Source of the DNA: Dryococelus australis
Lineage: Eukaryota > Arthropoda > Insecta > Phasmatodea > Phasmatidae
Reading direction: 5' to 3'
DNA: 64,000 nucleotides
Assembly: GCA_029891345.1 (NCBI GenBank)
Contig: CM057003.1
Span: 6,924,709 to 6,988,708 of the forward strand
Shown in pieces: positions 1 through 11,446 of this stretch. Every line of letters starts with the position of its first letter. Within the stretch, counting starts at the first letter, position 1. A program made the position numbers and the translations under genes. The notes beneath the pieces were generated by a model. That model was given only the letters and a program-made list of their open reading frames with translations. It did not search any database and was not told the DNA's origin.

Positions 1-2499
1 CGTGGGGGGCTGAAATATATTTTATAATTACAGCCTGACAAATGATGGCCGCTGTATATCAGCGAGAGCCTTTTTTACGAGGGGTAGGTAGCCCTCCGCC
101 CCTCCTCCGGTTGATCAATGATACGACCTTTATGTTACTCATAAAATTATATCTATGGACGGCTTACTAATGGGATGGTCCCGGTACGAACCTTTGTGAG
201 AGATGAGCGACGCGGAAATTCTTCTCACGTTAATGGAACACCATACCCTTATTAAAACAGGTGATAATGACAGTCGTGAACTTTTAACTGTCCTGATCAA
301 TTTTACTACTGCCGCGAAGAATAAAACAGAATTATCTCTTTCTAGGCTTTAATACTGTAAACTAATAGGGCGGGGACTGTGGTCCTTGGTTTTACGTTTC
401 TTGAAGTTACACTACCGGGAGATGTGTGTATGAAGGAAATATTATAATCAAGTGTTATAACATAGCCTATAAAAATATTTGTCCAATTTTTATACGCTGT
501 ACGTTATGAAAATTGCAGGGACCATTTTTGGTCAAACTACGAGAAAATATTTAAATCACCTATTTACAGTTGGTAGCTCACATGACAAGCTTATATGGAG
601 AAATGAAATATTTTTAAATTAAAACAAAATTTTAGTTTATCTTAAATTGCATATTATACATTGAAGGGATTCATTCTTTCTAAACTGTATTAAGTGGAGT
701 ACGTTTTAGCGATAATTTCGTGATGTTAACTCTTATTATTTTTACATTGCACTTAGTACACTAGCCTTGGAGTTTGATCACACGATATCTTTTTGATCGT
801 GCTGTTTAATTTGTGCGATTTTTCGGGATTTTTTTTTCCATTTGTGTGACCTAAATAAAGTAACAGTATGACTTTCATAACACTAATAATCTAAACATAT
901 GGATGCTGAAAAATGTTTTTTGATAAATTACAGTGTCCATGAATTTTCTTCCAGCGCTATTGATGGACGATGTTTTATCCAACGATGGACAACTGTTTTT
1001 GTCATATATTTATATTTTTTACAACCGAGAATGATTATTTCAGTAGATTTATTCCAGTTTGCCGCAAGGGGTTAAGTGAAGTGTTCGAACTATTCGCCTA
1101 CCACCACGGCAAACTAAGCGTGTCTCTCTGGCGGGATCGTCCTGTGAAGACACTCTCTCAGGGTAGTCCCATCTTCTTCACCACTGCATCTGGCCAATGC
1201 TTTATCCTAAGTTCTGACTCCGTGATTCCTCTGCTTCGGACCCCCCAATCTTTCTGCTTGGCTCATTGACATGGACATTTTCGTATGTTTTGTTTCCAGA
1301 AAAAATTATAGATTGGTTATATCGTAATTGCATTAAAATTCCGTTAGAGAAAGCGTTTTAAAATTTCAAAGCCTGTGTGTGTGCAGGTTTGTCAGACTCC
1401 TTTTTCCCCTTCACAGAAGGGGGACGGTTGGTCTTGATTAATAAATGAAGCTGTTTAGCCCGAAGTATTAAGTGATAGCCTTGAAGTAAAACATAACTGT
1501 ACCACTGTAATTCGGGGATGGGGACGAAGTATCCTTTAAACAGTCTGTATGCTGGAATGTACCACTTATGTGAGAAGTAACTGTGTGTGGACATTATAAT
1601 TAAAAACAGCGCACCAGTAACTGGGTGCGTACACTAGGTGATCGAAAGTCACTCGAAAACCATTGCTGCCGATTCCAATAGCGCCAGCCGTGTAACTGGT
1701 AATATGTCAGACTTCCCTTTGCTGTTATCACAGATTTAAACTTTCTGGGTAGTCTCTCTGCTAAGTTCTGGAACACAGTTTGCCGATTTTATTTACGTTC
1801 TTTCTGTATCATAGGGTAAGTTGTTTTGCTGTTGCTCGAGTTGATAAGGTACACAAAAACACTCCAGTTCATCCGAAATATGTTAAATTGGAGGTCTGAG
1901 CGGACCAGTTAAGTACAAGCAGTTTCCTCTGGTTACCTTTAAACCATGGTGCAACTGACCTTACTTTATGGGCACAAAAACTATCGGGTCTATAAAAGAA
2001 AGGACTGCTGTCACAGTGTAAGAAGCATGTTGTTGTAAAAACGTCTTGGTACGTGCCAAAGTTCACCGATATATCTATTGAAACCAATGGTACAAGCCCA
2101 AGTCAAGAGAAACAGTCCCAGGTCTTTGCACTACTGCCACCAAACACGCTCAAGGCATCAGCCAGGTCCACGCGTGTCCATCCGAGAGTGCCAGATCACA
2201 CACCCTAACCATTCACTCTCTGTATAACCATCTACTTCTCCATTGTCAAATGACGGCGTTGCTCGCAGTTTTCAATGCGACGTCGGACATTAACACGTGT
2301 GATCAGTGTCTCCCCGACAGCGGCGTGACCAGGAAGTTCAGTGCTATCCCCGTAGGCGGGTAGTCCTACCACTGACCTTGAGGGTGAGCTGCGACAGCGT
2401 CCTTTATAATAGTTGACGTGACTGACGACTGGTTAGCACAACATGCTTCAGTTAGCCAGCCCCGGTTAGTTTCTTGAGCCTACCAAAATGAAGCTGTGG
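1..2499. other. Unassigned AT-rich DNA
   Basis: No domain, splice-bounded exon or terminal repeat was recognised. A 99-codon open frame at 970-1269 resembles no family I know and has low-complexity composition. On the neuroligin reading this lies in the intron after the 5028-5179 exon. Confidence 0.4.
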
Positions 2500-2535
2500 G
2501 AACTGCTTCAATGATGTTTCCGCTTAACAATGACA

Positions 2536-3275
2536 TCACTCACAGTCAGGACCACTTACATTGTTCTCGATATCCACGTCCTCTTTGCTGATGCACGACA
2601 GTATTTGCTTCCTGCTCCTGAAACACTGCACAGGATGTGATTTCAAGAGAATGCGACTTCTTAGGTACTCCACAAATTCTTTTATATCCACTCTCTGCAC
2701 GGCGTGACGTGGATGTGAGGCATGAGAAATTTCTTCAATGGACTGGCCAAAATTATGGGTCGGTACTGTAATGCCGCCTTCGAGCGCAAGCAACTCTCCT
2801 ATGACAACAAAAGCGTGTATGGTTTTCAAGCAATCGTGTTTTCGCTCATATATCATCGTACAGGGCAATTTCACTTTCATCAAAGGGCTTTCCGGTTCTT
2901 ATGGCCACAGAGAGTTTGACTTATGGCGGATAGTTCCCACGTTGCAGGGTTGGCAAGGTTCTCCTAGAATCGTCAATAACCCTACTATATACAGCCCTGT
3001 TCGCTTTGAAGTATCCCGGCCTGTGTACCAACAGTGGTATACAGCCCTGTACAAGAAGCGCCCCAAATGTTCGTAAATGGGATGCATGCCCGCCATTCCG
3101 CGATAGCGATTATTCTCCACGAACACGATGCATTTCGAAGGAAATACTGAAATGTTTCAGCCAGAAATATCAGCAGCAATTAGCACATTGCCAACTCCGA
3201 TATGTGCTGGATGTTAAACGGGAAAACCAATGGGGATGGGCCGACTACCAACTGGCGACACACGTAGGCCTGTAG
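2536..3275 (-). other. Unassigned stretch with overlapping open frames
   Basis: The minus strand has an open frame at 2536-2883 (115 codons), with others in different frames up to 3179; the plus strand is also open at 2738-3076. The minus-strand frame contains HAFVVIGELLALEGG and KEFVEYLRSRILLKS, which look protein-like. I recognise no family, and the frame is separated by a stop from the open frame upstream of it. It could be a decayed transposon or pseudogene. No function is proposed. Confidence 0.25.
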
Positions 3276-3600
3276 GTTATAAAGAACTGACCGAGGATGT
3301 GAACCTTGTTTCCGTGTTATTATTTGGTAATTATATATATAAAGTTATGTGCTTTAATTAAATGTGTATCACTCGATCCTAGCTCATTCGATGAAGAAGA
3401 CTACAGGACTCCGAAACAAAAGTAAACATTCAGCTCTTGATTGGCTTGGAACAGCGTTGCTGAGTCTGTGGTAATAAGGAATGGGTTAATGAACTCTGAT
3501 ATAGTTTGTAGAGGACTGCAGGGTCTAGCGTAGTGCTGTCGTTATAACTCGAGATAGGAGGGCGTCATGAAATATGTCCATATGGACTAATTCCAGTGTG

Positions 3601-3870
3601 GTTTTCTTATGCGCTATCCGCACCCCATTTACTTCCACATGTGTTTGTGGGGATATCGCGTGTTTCTGATAGCTCTAAGTTGCAAGATACCAGCTGAGAG
3701 TAGAACGAGAGAATTACCGTCTGCCCGTAACAACGAAGTCTTAAACGTTTGTACCAGTGCAATGAGGTGAAGATGGAGCTACGGCGGAATGCAAGGTTCG
3801 GGAATAAACGGGAGTGACCCGACAAAACCCGCAGGCTGATGGAAACGTCCGCCACGTTTCCCATTTACGA
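3601..3870 (-). repeat. Degraded tRNA-derived SINE body (partial)
   Basis: On the minus strand this carries the core seen in the better SINE copies at 27062 and 50040: GCGGGTTTTGTCGGGTCAC then CCCGTTTATTCCCG, at about 3785-3825. No convincing A or B box lies upstream. It is a fragment. Confidence 0.45.
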
Positions 3871-4337
3871 AGGAAAACTGGTGTCAGTTGTCGGAGTTGG
3901 TAAGTGTTTTAATGTTTTGACTGTCTTGACATACACAAAATTGAGTACAATAATATATTTCGTTTGATATTGTGTAAAAAAAATGGACAATAATGAAAAA
4001 AATCTAACACGTTTGCGTGTATTCGAAATCTTTGCTCTTACGATTGTAAGGATGTTGATAACCTTAGAAAATATATATCACCTATTATTTCCTTTATATT
4101 TATATCTTGCAACATTTATTCATTTATGCAGCATAATTGTTTCTCCATTTTTTAACAGCTAAACAGACAACTTAGTTGAAAACTTTCTACTATGCTCTGT
4201 CTGTTGCGCCCCATGCGTCTGCATAAGAAATTAAGCAAAACCATTCCCCTCATGCCCTATGCCAGGCCCGTTCTCATAGTGATCAATGGCCTATGTTCTA
4301 TGGTAACTGACAAGCTTTCTATTTTGAACCCACCTTT

Positions 4338-4440
4338 ACAATTCCCCGGCGGGAATCGAACCTGATTCACCTGCGGGGTTCAGGATGGGGGGAGGGGGCG
4401 TAATCTGACGACTGCAGCGCTATGACTACCCAATTCAGAG
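4338..4440 (-). repeat. tRNA-like head of a SINE
   Basis: Read on the minus strand this contains GGTTCGATTCC, a perfect RNA polymerase III B box, about 50 bp after an A-box-like GGGTAGTCATAGCGCTGCAG. The fold is not a complete tRNA (there is an oversized insertion between the boxes), so this is a SINE head rather than a tRNA gene. Confidence 0.5.
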
Positions 4441-4671
4441 CAGGAACTGGGGAGTTCGTACTTGATCATGGACAGTGGCGTAACTTCTCCTGTTTAGGAG
4501 GGGGCACGCATTTAAACGTCTCTCTCGAGGCATATCTTATGTCTCTTACAAATTTAATTTTGGCAAAATCAAAACCGAAATGACATGTCGCGTAAGACGA
4601 ACGTCTATAAACCTTAAGGTAATGTGTTTACCCAAAACTTCCAGAAATACATAATAAAATAATTTATTAAA

Positions 4672-4895
4672 GATTGTTCACTGTAAAGCGAGCACTTTTG
4701 AAATCCCTTTCATTTGAAATGATGGTAAAAAAATTGTGTTTTATTTTAGCCTTAGGCGTAAACTTCCGAGTGCAGTGGAATATACACATACTGTTTATTA
4801 CTTGAAAGGCAATATTTATCTTAAAATGTGGTTAAGGGATGGCTGAAAGAAAAAAGAAACTAGGGCCTCAAAAGTGCTCGCTTTACCGTGAACGA

Positions 4896-4898
<3 letters not shown>
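4672..4898. mobile_element. Family-A MITE, short subtype
   Basis: About 225 bp with terminal inverted repeats. The left end has GTTCACTGTAAAGCGAGCAC and the right end CTCGCTTTACCGTGAAC. The interior matches the copies at 14818 and 31502 (TTTATTTTAGCCTTA..., GGAATATACACAC-like). It has no coding capacity. It lies 130 bp past the neuroligin splice donor and abuts a TA microsatellite. Confidence 0.85.

Positions 4899-4931
<33 letters not shown>
4899..4931. repeat. (TA)n microsatellite
   Basis: An uninterrupted TA dinucleotide run at the right edge of the family-A MITE, whose target is TA. The run may have grown from the target duplication. Confidence 0.9.
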
Positions 4932-4933
<2 letters not shown>

Positions 4934-5027
4934 ATACAATATATGAATGTTTGCCCGGTTCGCCCTGGGGTGGGGGGGGGGGGAGAGAGAAGGCGTCGGT
5001 TGTTCTCCGTCACAGCACCTCACTCAC

Positions 5028-5179
5028 CCCGTCCTGGCGAAGTTGCTCCAGTATATCATGGTGGCCTCGGACAGCAGCATCTCCGTCTTGGTGTAGTTCC
5101 TGGGGAAGTGTGACAGGCCACCCACGAGTGGCGCACCGAACACGTACGGCAGTTCCTCTCCGTGCACGCAGCCTTGCCT
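5028..5179 (-). CDS. Nlg: Neuroligin internal exon (carboxylesterase-like adhesion protein)
   Basis: This is an internal exon of 152 bp. In frame from its first base it encodes 50 residues plus two bases. It contains CVHGEELPYVFGAPLV at residues 4-19 and YTKTEMLLSEATMIYWSNF near the end, then the start of ARTG. This is the C-terminal part of the esterase-like extracellular domain of insect neuroligins. The His at residue 6 is the position of the catalytic His in cholinesterases; neuroligins are not enzymes but bind neurexin at synapses. The 5' edge follows an acceptor ending TTCGCAG (5180-5186). The 3' edge is followed by GTGAGT (5027-5022), a consensus donor, leaving phase 2 so the Gly codon of ARTG is split. 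Skipping 152 bp would shift the frame. Neighbouring exons were not found. Gliotactin or another cholinesterase-like adhesion protein is less likely given ELPYVFGAPLV. The paralogue cannot be named. Confidence 0.9.
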
Positions 5180-5204
5180 CTGCGAACACACAGCCCACAC
5201 TCTC

Positions 5205-5641
5205 TATAGTCTATTCGCGCTTACTTCACACTTTTTCAATCAAATCTTTTAATAGTCGCTCCGCGGATAACTTGCTTGGATATTTCCTAAATATGTCATG
5301 TAGAACAAGCGTTTTATACCCATGTTAACATGAAAGTATCTTATTTTTGGTTAAAATAAACTTTTACTTATAATTTATCTATAAATTAAATTATTTCATT
5401 CATAATAATTATGATTAAAAACAGTGTGAAAACGTGTGTGCTGGTAGCGCCTAGTAAGAAATAGTTATCATGCAAGATATTATTACAACTGGGTGCTCAC
5501 GGATTCCGTGCATTGTCCTTTGGTGTAATTCTCTAGACTTTGTTAAGTTTAGGCTTTGGTTGCACGAGGCCGATGGATATCCTGGAAGCAGAACTTTAGC
5601 AGGGCTTCAGAAAAGTTTTAAGTAACCGTGAATAGACTATA
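5205..5641 (-). mobile_element. Family-B MITE next to the neuroligin acceptor
   Basis: 437 bp bounded by TATAGTCTATTCGCG on the left and CCGTGAATAGACTATA on the right, imperfect inverted repeats ending in TA. The interior shares the motif for AGTAAGAAATAGTTA and GAACTTTAGCAGGGCTTCAG with the other B copies. In gene orientation its end lies 25 bp before the neuroligin exon, so it makes up the end of the upstream intron apart from those 25 bases. Confidence 0.8.
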
Positions 5642-5667
5642 GTCTTCTTTCACACTGAGAAACACTG

Positions 5668-6099
5668 TATAGTCAGTCCATGATTACATCGAACGTTTCT
5701 GAAAGAAGTTCTACTTCCATGCTATCCCTCTGCCGTGCGAAAACAATTAGCTTAACCAAGTCTAGAAAATTACACCAAATAGGTAAAGCACCGTATTTAT
5801 TCGCACTCGAATTAATTGTATTTTGCGTGACAGCTATTTCTTACTAGGCATTACCGAGACACGAATTTTGTCTCTGCTTTTATTCGTATTAGTTACAAAT
5901 GAATAATTAAATTTACTAACAAAATATAGGCATAAGTTCAATTGACCAAAAACAGGATACTTTTATACTGGCGGAAGTACAAAACGCGTATGATACACGA
6001 AATGTGCAGGAGACAACCAAACGCATCATTCGTGGGGTGTTTTTCTAAAAGGTTTGATTCAAGAAGTTTGTAAATACTGCTAATAGAAAATAAACTATA
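5668..6099 (+). mobile_element. Family-B MITE, opposite orientation
   Basis: Begins TATAGTCAGTCCATGATTAC and ends AATAAACTATA, about 432 bp. Interior motifs (CTATTTCTTACTAGGCATTA, GGTTTGATTCAAGAAG) match the B copies at 44752 and 53644 and the reverse complement of the copy at 5205. The two B copies are 26 bp apart and head in opposite directions. Confidence 0.75.
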
Positions 6100-7174
6100 A
6101 ACCTATCAGATCCAGAAGTTCCAACTATAGTTAATTTTCATATTTTCATGTAATTTTTTCGTATGGAATTTTGGTTTCGGTGATTCTACTAACAGCATTA
6201 ATGCTTTTTAAGATACAAAAGTGAACTGTAAAATTTTTTTGGAAATAAAAATGTTTGACTCACCCATAGTTATTCAAAAATACAGAATTCCAGCATTATC
6301 TGAACATGATACTTATTTCTTGATGAGTTTTAATGACGATAACCCTACAACTTTTACAAAGAACTCAAGTATTCACTAGAATTATAAATGATATTTGTGA
6401 ACCATTAGTTCGTTTCAGAGGACTCCAGAGGGAATAAACATTTCAGCTATATACGTATTTCTACCAACTTGCCAATTGAATTAAGGAATCTATAGAAAGT
6501 TGTTATGAAAACTTTTTAAATACGAGTAATTGTTTACTCGTAGCATAATTATTTTCACACAGTTAATGAATAGTGAAGAATTGTAAGTTTACAGTATTCT
6601 GTAGTATACTATAGAGGAGATTGGTTGTTCGCATTTATAAATTATGGTTTGGTTTTAATGTCTGTGTGAAGGTTAAATGTATTGTGTGTTGGCTTTTAAA
6701 TCTTTGCTAATGCATTCGTAGGTGCATTGTAGGTAGATTTATGTGTGTTCAATATCCTTGTTACGCGAGGCACTTTAAAAGATTGTATTGATTTAATAAG
6801 TGTGACATTGCCAATGTTTTGTGTGTTATTAATTTTTTAAAGCGAACGGTATGCACACAAATCAGGGGAACAGTGCCTTTCATTTATAAATTATTGTATT
6901 GATCTGTATGTCAGTGTTGTTAACGCTTTCGTGTGTAATAGGTTTTTGTATGAATAATACTTCGTTTAAATATTTGTCATTCATTTATGTATAATACATG
7001 GCACGTTCCATAGCTTTGTGGCATTGTCATGAATTGGAGACTCTAGGAAATGCATATTAAAATAAAGTAAAATAAAATACAACTCACGCACGTAGCTGTG
7101 GTCCGATTGCTGGCAAAGCTTGGATCACATCTACGCGGATGGCGCCAAACAGACAGGGCGGCCAAAACACATGG
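6100..7174. other. AT-rich stretch, nothing recognised
   Basis: No open frame of note, terminal repeat or known motif was seen. On the neuroligin reading it is intronic. Confidence 0.4.
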
Positions 7175-7414
7175 TATAGTCAATTCACGGTAAAGTGAGC
7201 ACTTTTTAGAGCCCTGCGAAACTTTTCCGTTTAGCCACTTTCTATCTTTCCGTCACTTTGTAGAACAAACATTGCCTTGTTACGACTAAACCCAGTATAT
7301 ACATTCCACCACTCCCAAAAGTTAACGTGTGAAGATTTCAGAAAATATATTTATTATTTGTTAATACCTAGTGGAAGGGTCTTAAAAAGTACTCACTTTA
7401 CCATGAACGGCCTA
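7175..7414. mobile_element. Family-A MITE, short subtype 2
   Basis: 240 bp. The left end is TATAGTCAATTCACGG followed by TAAAGTGAGCAC; the right end is AGTACTCACTTTACCATGAAC then GGCCTA. The interior (ATTCCACCACTCCCAAAAG) resembles the copies at 50877 and 51208, not those at 4672, 14818 and 31502. Confidence 0.85.
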
Positions 7415-7428
7415 TGATTCACATGCAC

Positions 7429-7545
7429 AGGCTACTAACTGCAAACTGAGCACTTTTGAACGCCCTGATTGGGATATACTTTTCTTTCATGTTTTATATG
7501 CACCCGCCACGTACAAACTTAACAACGCTGTGGGCCCTGATCAGG
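7429..7545 (+). mobile_element. Family-A MITE, left part only
   Basis: Begins GGCTACTAACTGCAAACTGA then GCACTTTTGAACGCCCTGAT. It follows the long A subtype to about 7545, where similarity stops. The right end is missing. Confidence 0.6.
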
Positions 7546-7732
7546 TAATTCCTGCACCAGACATGTGACACTATGGCGTGGTTAAGAATGTAATTGTGCC
7601 TCTTATATGCTGGTTCATGAACTGATGCTCATGAAATAAAAAAATAACAATTAACTACATTAGTAATAAATACAAACATTTACTCTTACGCGTATTCACG
7701 TATACGGGATGTCGTCAGAAGGCGATGGCCCG

Positions 7733-7866
7733 TCCGTCCGTCCGTCCGTCGAAAGTTAGGGTTTGGGAAATGTTTGAGGTATAGACGGGTGGGGAAAAAA
7801 ATGGTTGCCCTGCGATTCGTTGAAGATCACGTGACCGCCGGACGGACGGGTGGATGACGGATGGTT
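7733..7866. repeat. (GTCC)n run and inverted partner
   Basis: A GTCC tetranucleotide run at about 7727-7750 is faced about 90 bp away by GGACGGACGG at about 7839-7850 on the same strand, so the pair could fold as a hairpin. Confidence 0.55.
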
Positions 7867-7929
7867 GTGAGTCCAACTTATGCGTATAAAACAAAATACT
7901 GACTTCAATAGCTATAACTTTTCATAATA

Positions 7930-8461
7930 CACTATCTACCAGTACGTCAGTTGACTTGTGTTTCACGGCCTTCGGCGTAGGACCGCTGGTGTTTGTCCGT
8001 GGTAGTATGAACACAGAGGCCTATTATAACATTCTTGATAATGAAATGTTCCCAACATTGTGGCATTTTTACGGAATGGACCCGTGTTACTTCCAGGATG
8101 ACAATGCCAGGTGCCATGTTTCAAGGGCTGCTATGCAGTGGTACGCCGACAACAATGTTCGCCGATTGGACTGGTCCGCCCAGAGCCCCGACCTCAACCC
8201 TATAGAACATCATTGGGACGAATTGGATCGCCAGGTGAGGGCTCATCAGGCGCAGCCAAAATCCATTGCTCAACTTATGGAATTGTTGGAAGGGGAATGG
8301 CGACGAATCCCCATGGATGTCCTGAAAACACTCGTAGAGAGCATGCCAGACAGGTGGCTGCTATTATAGCCGCAAGAGGTGGCCCTACGGGATTCTAATG
8401 GGGTAACAACCACCGAGCAAATATTGTGGACAGGTACCCAATTACTTTTTGGTAGATAGTG
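7930..8461 (+). mobile_element. Internally deleted Tc1 element, copy 1
   Basis: 532 bp with ends CACTATCTACCA and TGGTAGATAGTG, flanked on both sides by TA (7928-7929 and 8462-8463), the usual Tc1/mariner target duplication. It keeps only the C-terminal half of the transposase (next entry). The left half of the gene and most of the left terminal repeat are gone. Confidence 0.85.
7956..8369 (+). pseudogene. Tc1 (DD34E) transposase, C-terminal fragment
   Basis: This encodes the last part of a Tc1-type transposase, which cuts and joins transposon ends in the nucleus. Visible are GVGPLVFVRGSMNTEAYYN, then CYFQDDNARCHVS with the second catalytic Asp, then DWSAQSPDLNPIEHHWDEL with the catalytic Glu. 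I count exactly 34 residues between Asp and Glu, which is Tc1's DD34E. The N-terminal helix-turn-helix DNA-binding domains and the first catalytic Asp are absent. Near the end one G is missing relative to the copy at 18638 (CAGACAGGTGG against CAGACAGGGTGG), giving a shifted, early C-terminus. It is not functional. Confidence 0.9.
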
Positions 8462-8583
8462 TACATTCCCTATAAAGCCAAACCATATAACTATTTCTAT
8501 CAATTCTCTGCCACCTAAACTTGGGGCGATGCATGCCAGCGTGTGCTCTAGGTCGTGTGTAGTTATGGCCTTGATAGTTTACA

Positions 8584-8688
8584 GAGGTTGATTTCAAAAG
8601 TGGTCAATTAATCGTCAACAGTATGTACCATTCGTGGTAATTTCCAACTTTTCTGAAGCCCTGCTGAAGTTCTGCTCTCGGGCTAAAA
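8584..8688. mobile_element. Fragments of family-A and family-B MITE ends
   Basis: 8584-8622 resembles a family-A right end (GGTTGATTTCAAAAGTGGTC). 8622-8680 resembles a family-B left end (ACCATTCGTGGTAATTTCC, CTGAAGCCCTGCTGAAGTTC). Both are truncated. Confidence 0.5.
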
Positions 8689-8975
8689 GCTGTTCACGAT
8701 AAAGTGAGCACTTTTGAAATCAACCTTAGATAAAAGTCACTGCTCCTACCTGCATATATTTTAACGGGCGCACTGAGTGACATGCGCCCAGTAAAGTAGT
8801 TCCGTATCTTTACGTCGAATAAAAAGTGTTAGGTAACCATTTGTGATAACGTAAATCATTTCTTTAGCTTATTGCCTTTTTTTTTTTCTAATGATTCGAT
8901 GTATAAAATGAGCAGGTTTGTAAAATATTTACTTTACTAATAATTTCATAGTTTCGATAGATTATTGATGCAACT
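8689..8975 (-). mobile_element. Family-A MITE, long subtype, right end missing
   Basis: Starts GCTGTTCACGATAAAGTGAG and follows the long A copies (GGTAACCATTTGTGATAACG, TAATAATTTCATAGTTTCG) to about 8975, where it diverges. Confidence 0.75.
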
Positions 8976-10087
8976 TGTGCAGTAGTTTATATTAAATTAT
9001 GAATTCCCTGCTCTGATGTAATGTTGTTTGCAAAAATGTATAAGGAAATCCACCCTACTACTTCAGACTTAACACTCGACATCACTAGCCATACTGGGTG
9101 ATTAGATTCCACACCCCCTTCGCCATGTGGTTTAAGCTTTCAATAAAACAAATTATAAAATACCCTAAGAGTCCTTTAGATATTAACATTTCCTTAAAAC
9201 TTTTGGAATATCAGCTTATTACTATATCACAACGTAATACATAAAGAACAATAATTTTAGTATTAGTTTACTAGGAAGATAATTTTACTAATGTAGATCA
9301 GATTTTATGTAAGTACTGAAACGTTAGGTAAACATCTGTATAGGCATATTGAGACATTTTATAACAATTATAAAGCTTAATAATATATGCGATGAAATAG
9401 TCGAATATTGCGGGTGGGATCGATCTTTGAATAAACCACCCACACGACCATCTCCACTACGTCGATTATACGCATCTGTACGACTTTTTCTTTCTGTGCT
9501 GAAGAGCCGTCTCTTCCGCAGACCATTGTTCGTCGGAATTTCGGAGTTACTCCACGAAGAACTCTTGCGGTGAAGTAGCGAGAAGTGCCTGAAACAGTTA
9601 TGGTCGGGCTGAGTGCCGAAAATTCATTTATTTTCTAACATTTCAGCTTGTCCTGGAACGGCGGAGGCATTCCCACCCAAACGAAATCGGTTTTTTTTTT
9701 TTCAGTAAAAATTAATAAAAAGAGCTTTTAGAAAAAAATGTTGCAAAGCGGCTTGTAACTTTCGAGTTTCGAATTTATTTCCTGCCTCTACAAACCGGAA
9801 ACTTTTCGAAAGTTAGGTTCCGACTTCCGCCAAATAAGTAAACTTTTTATAATTTATATCCAAAAATTTCTTTCCTCTGCGGATGTTTTCCCCCATCCTC
9901 ACTATAGATGCTAATTGCTCTCGCTCGTGACCTTAATGCTGCCCGTGCCGGAACTGAGGAAACACTCTTCTCTGAGAGAAGTTGCATGGAGTTCCTGCGT
10001 TGGCAGGCGAAGTTACATTCGCAGTTTCACCAAGGGAGTATTTTTCGTATTTGGGATTACGCTTACCAACTTGAAGCAGTTTCTAGT
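8976..10087. other. Unassigned stretch
   Basis: A 74-codon frame at 9349-9573 matches nothing I recognise. The rest is AT-rich. No terminal repeats were seen. Confidence 0.35.
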
Positions 10088-10327
10088 TGTCCATGGTCAT
10101 TTGAGCATTTTTGAAAGCAACGTTTGAAATATGTCACTGCCTATACCTGCATTATTTTTGACAGGCGCACTGACCGCCAAACACCCAATAAAGTTTGTAA
10201 CGATGGAGGAAAAGTAGGTCCACGTCTTAACGTTGAAGTGTTACGTGAGGATTTACTAATACTTAAAACATTTATTTTGCTTTATGTTTTTTTAAGTGCA
10301 ATAATGAGGAAACTTGTAAAATATTTT

Positions 10328-11412
10328 CTTTTATACACAGTATAATACAAAGTCGCCCAGCAGCGTGTGTCTGTGTATTCGGATAGAGATTCTAAACTAC
10401 TTGATGGATTCTGATGCGGTTTCCAACATTATTTAGAGAATTTCTTGGGGAAGGTTTAGGTATATAGTACATATTATTTACTGTTAGGATAGTAGAGAAA
10501 TATCGACTTTTCTGACCAAGTCAGAAAAAGCTGCTTTTCGGGCGCTTACATGTCTTACGCTGACTAAACCATAAGAGATACGCCAAATTAATGTACTACA
10601 GAATTGCAGATTTCAAAAAGGTGTACAAAAAAGTCCGCGAAGGCATATTGTTGTGAGTGGACCTTAGCTTAACATCCCCGTATGAACCCGGCCACACACA
10701 TTCTGAGTAACCAGGACGCCAGGGATTGCGTCAAGCATTGCGAAAAGGACCAGCAACTATAACCCCCTCCACCAACCAGGGAAAGAGGCCACCTGTGTCT
10801 AAACCCTAAACAACGCGCCGATATAGGAGGTTACGAGGCGCGGAGTATTGCCTTTTCCAACTCCGACCAGCTTCGAGGAAAGGTCGAGAATGGGTATGTC
10901 CGACCGCAATCAATCGATCAAATAGCTACAGCCTTCGGCATCATGTTTAAGTTGGGGAGTGACCAATTTAATCTATTAACATAGAGGCGCGACTTAACAT
11001 GATAATGTAATAATAATGTAAATTCAGTTATGGTAGCTCCCCCGATAAATTAACATTTCAGTAACATGTAATTGTAAGTGCCTTGTTGATTTATATATCT
11101 CATTAATATAAAATAAACCCCCTCAGTATCAGTAATAACTATACAATCATCTTGTCATTTTGCTACGCCCCAAACTCCTATCTTGTGTGAATATGACCAT
11201 AAATCATGTTAATAACAATATGTTCATCTTTTAATAATGACCCTCATTAAACATTTTTGTCTTTTTAAAAATAGGGGTTCTCTTACGAAGACATTTCGAA
11301 CAACACACTATTAGTCCTATGGTAGTTACCTTAAGCATTTTGTGTATGCACTTGCTGTAATCCTAAACATCGCCATATTTGTAAATCACCCCGAGCGAGG
11401 TCGGGTCGTAAG
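10328..11412 (+). mobile_element. Helitron-like element, long copy with internal insertion
   Basis: The 5' part shares GTGTGTCTGTGTATTCGG and TTTTGATGCGG-like sequence with the compact copy at 21909. The 3' end is GCCATATTTGTAAATCACCC, then a small hairpin CCGA-GCGAGG-TCGG, then GGTCGTAAG before T. Hairpin plus short terminal tetranucleotide fits Helitrons, which carry no terminal inverted repeats. About 650 bp at 10660-11310 has no counterpart in the compact copy and is probably a nested insertion. No Rep/helicase gene is present. Confidence 0.65.
10660..11310. mobile_element. Possible insertion inside the Helitron-like element
   Basis: This segment is absent from the copy at 21909. It is GC-rich at first, then AT-rich with an AATAAA at about 11112. 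A solo LTR is possible (TGTGAGTGGACC near the left edge), but I could not find a target duplication, so the class is open. Confidence 0.35.
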
Positions 11413-11446
11413 TTTCTAATAATTTCATAGTTTCTTGGGGCTCTTA

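Noticed and set aside
5010..5198. 62-codon minus-strand open frame over the neuroligin exon
   Set aside because: It is in a different frame from the neuroligin coding frame and runs through both splice sites; the real coding unit is the spliced exon 5028-5179.
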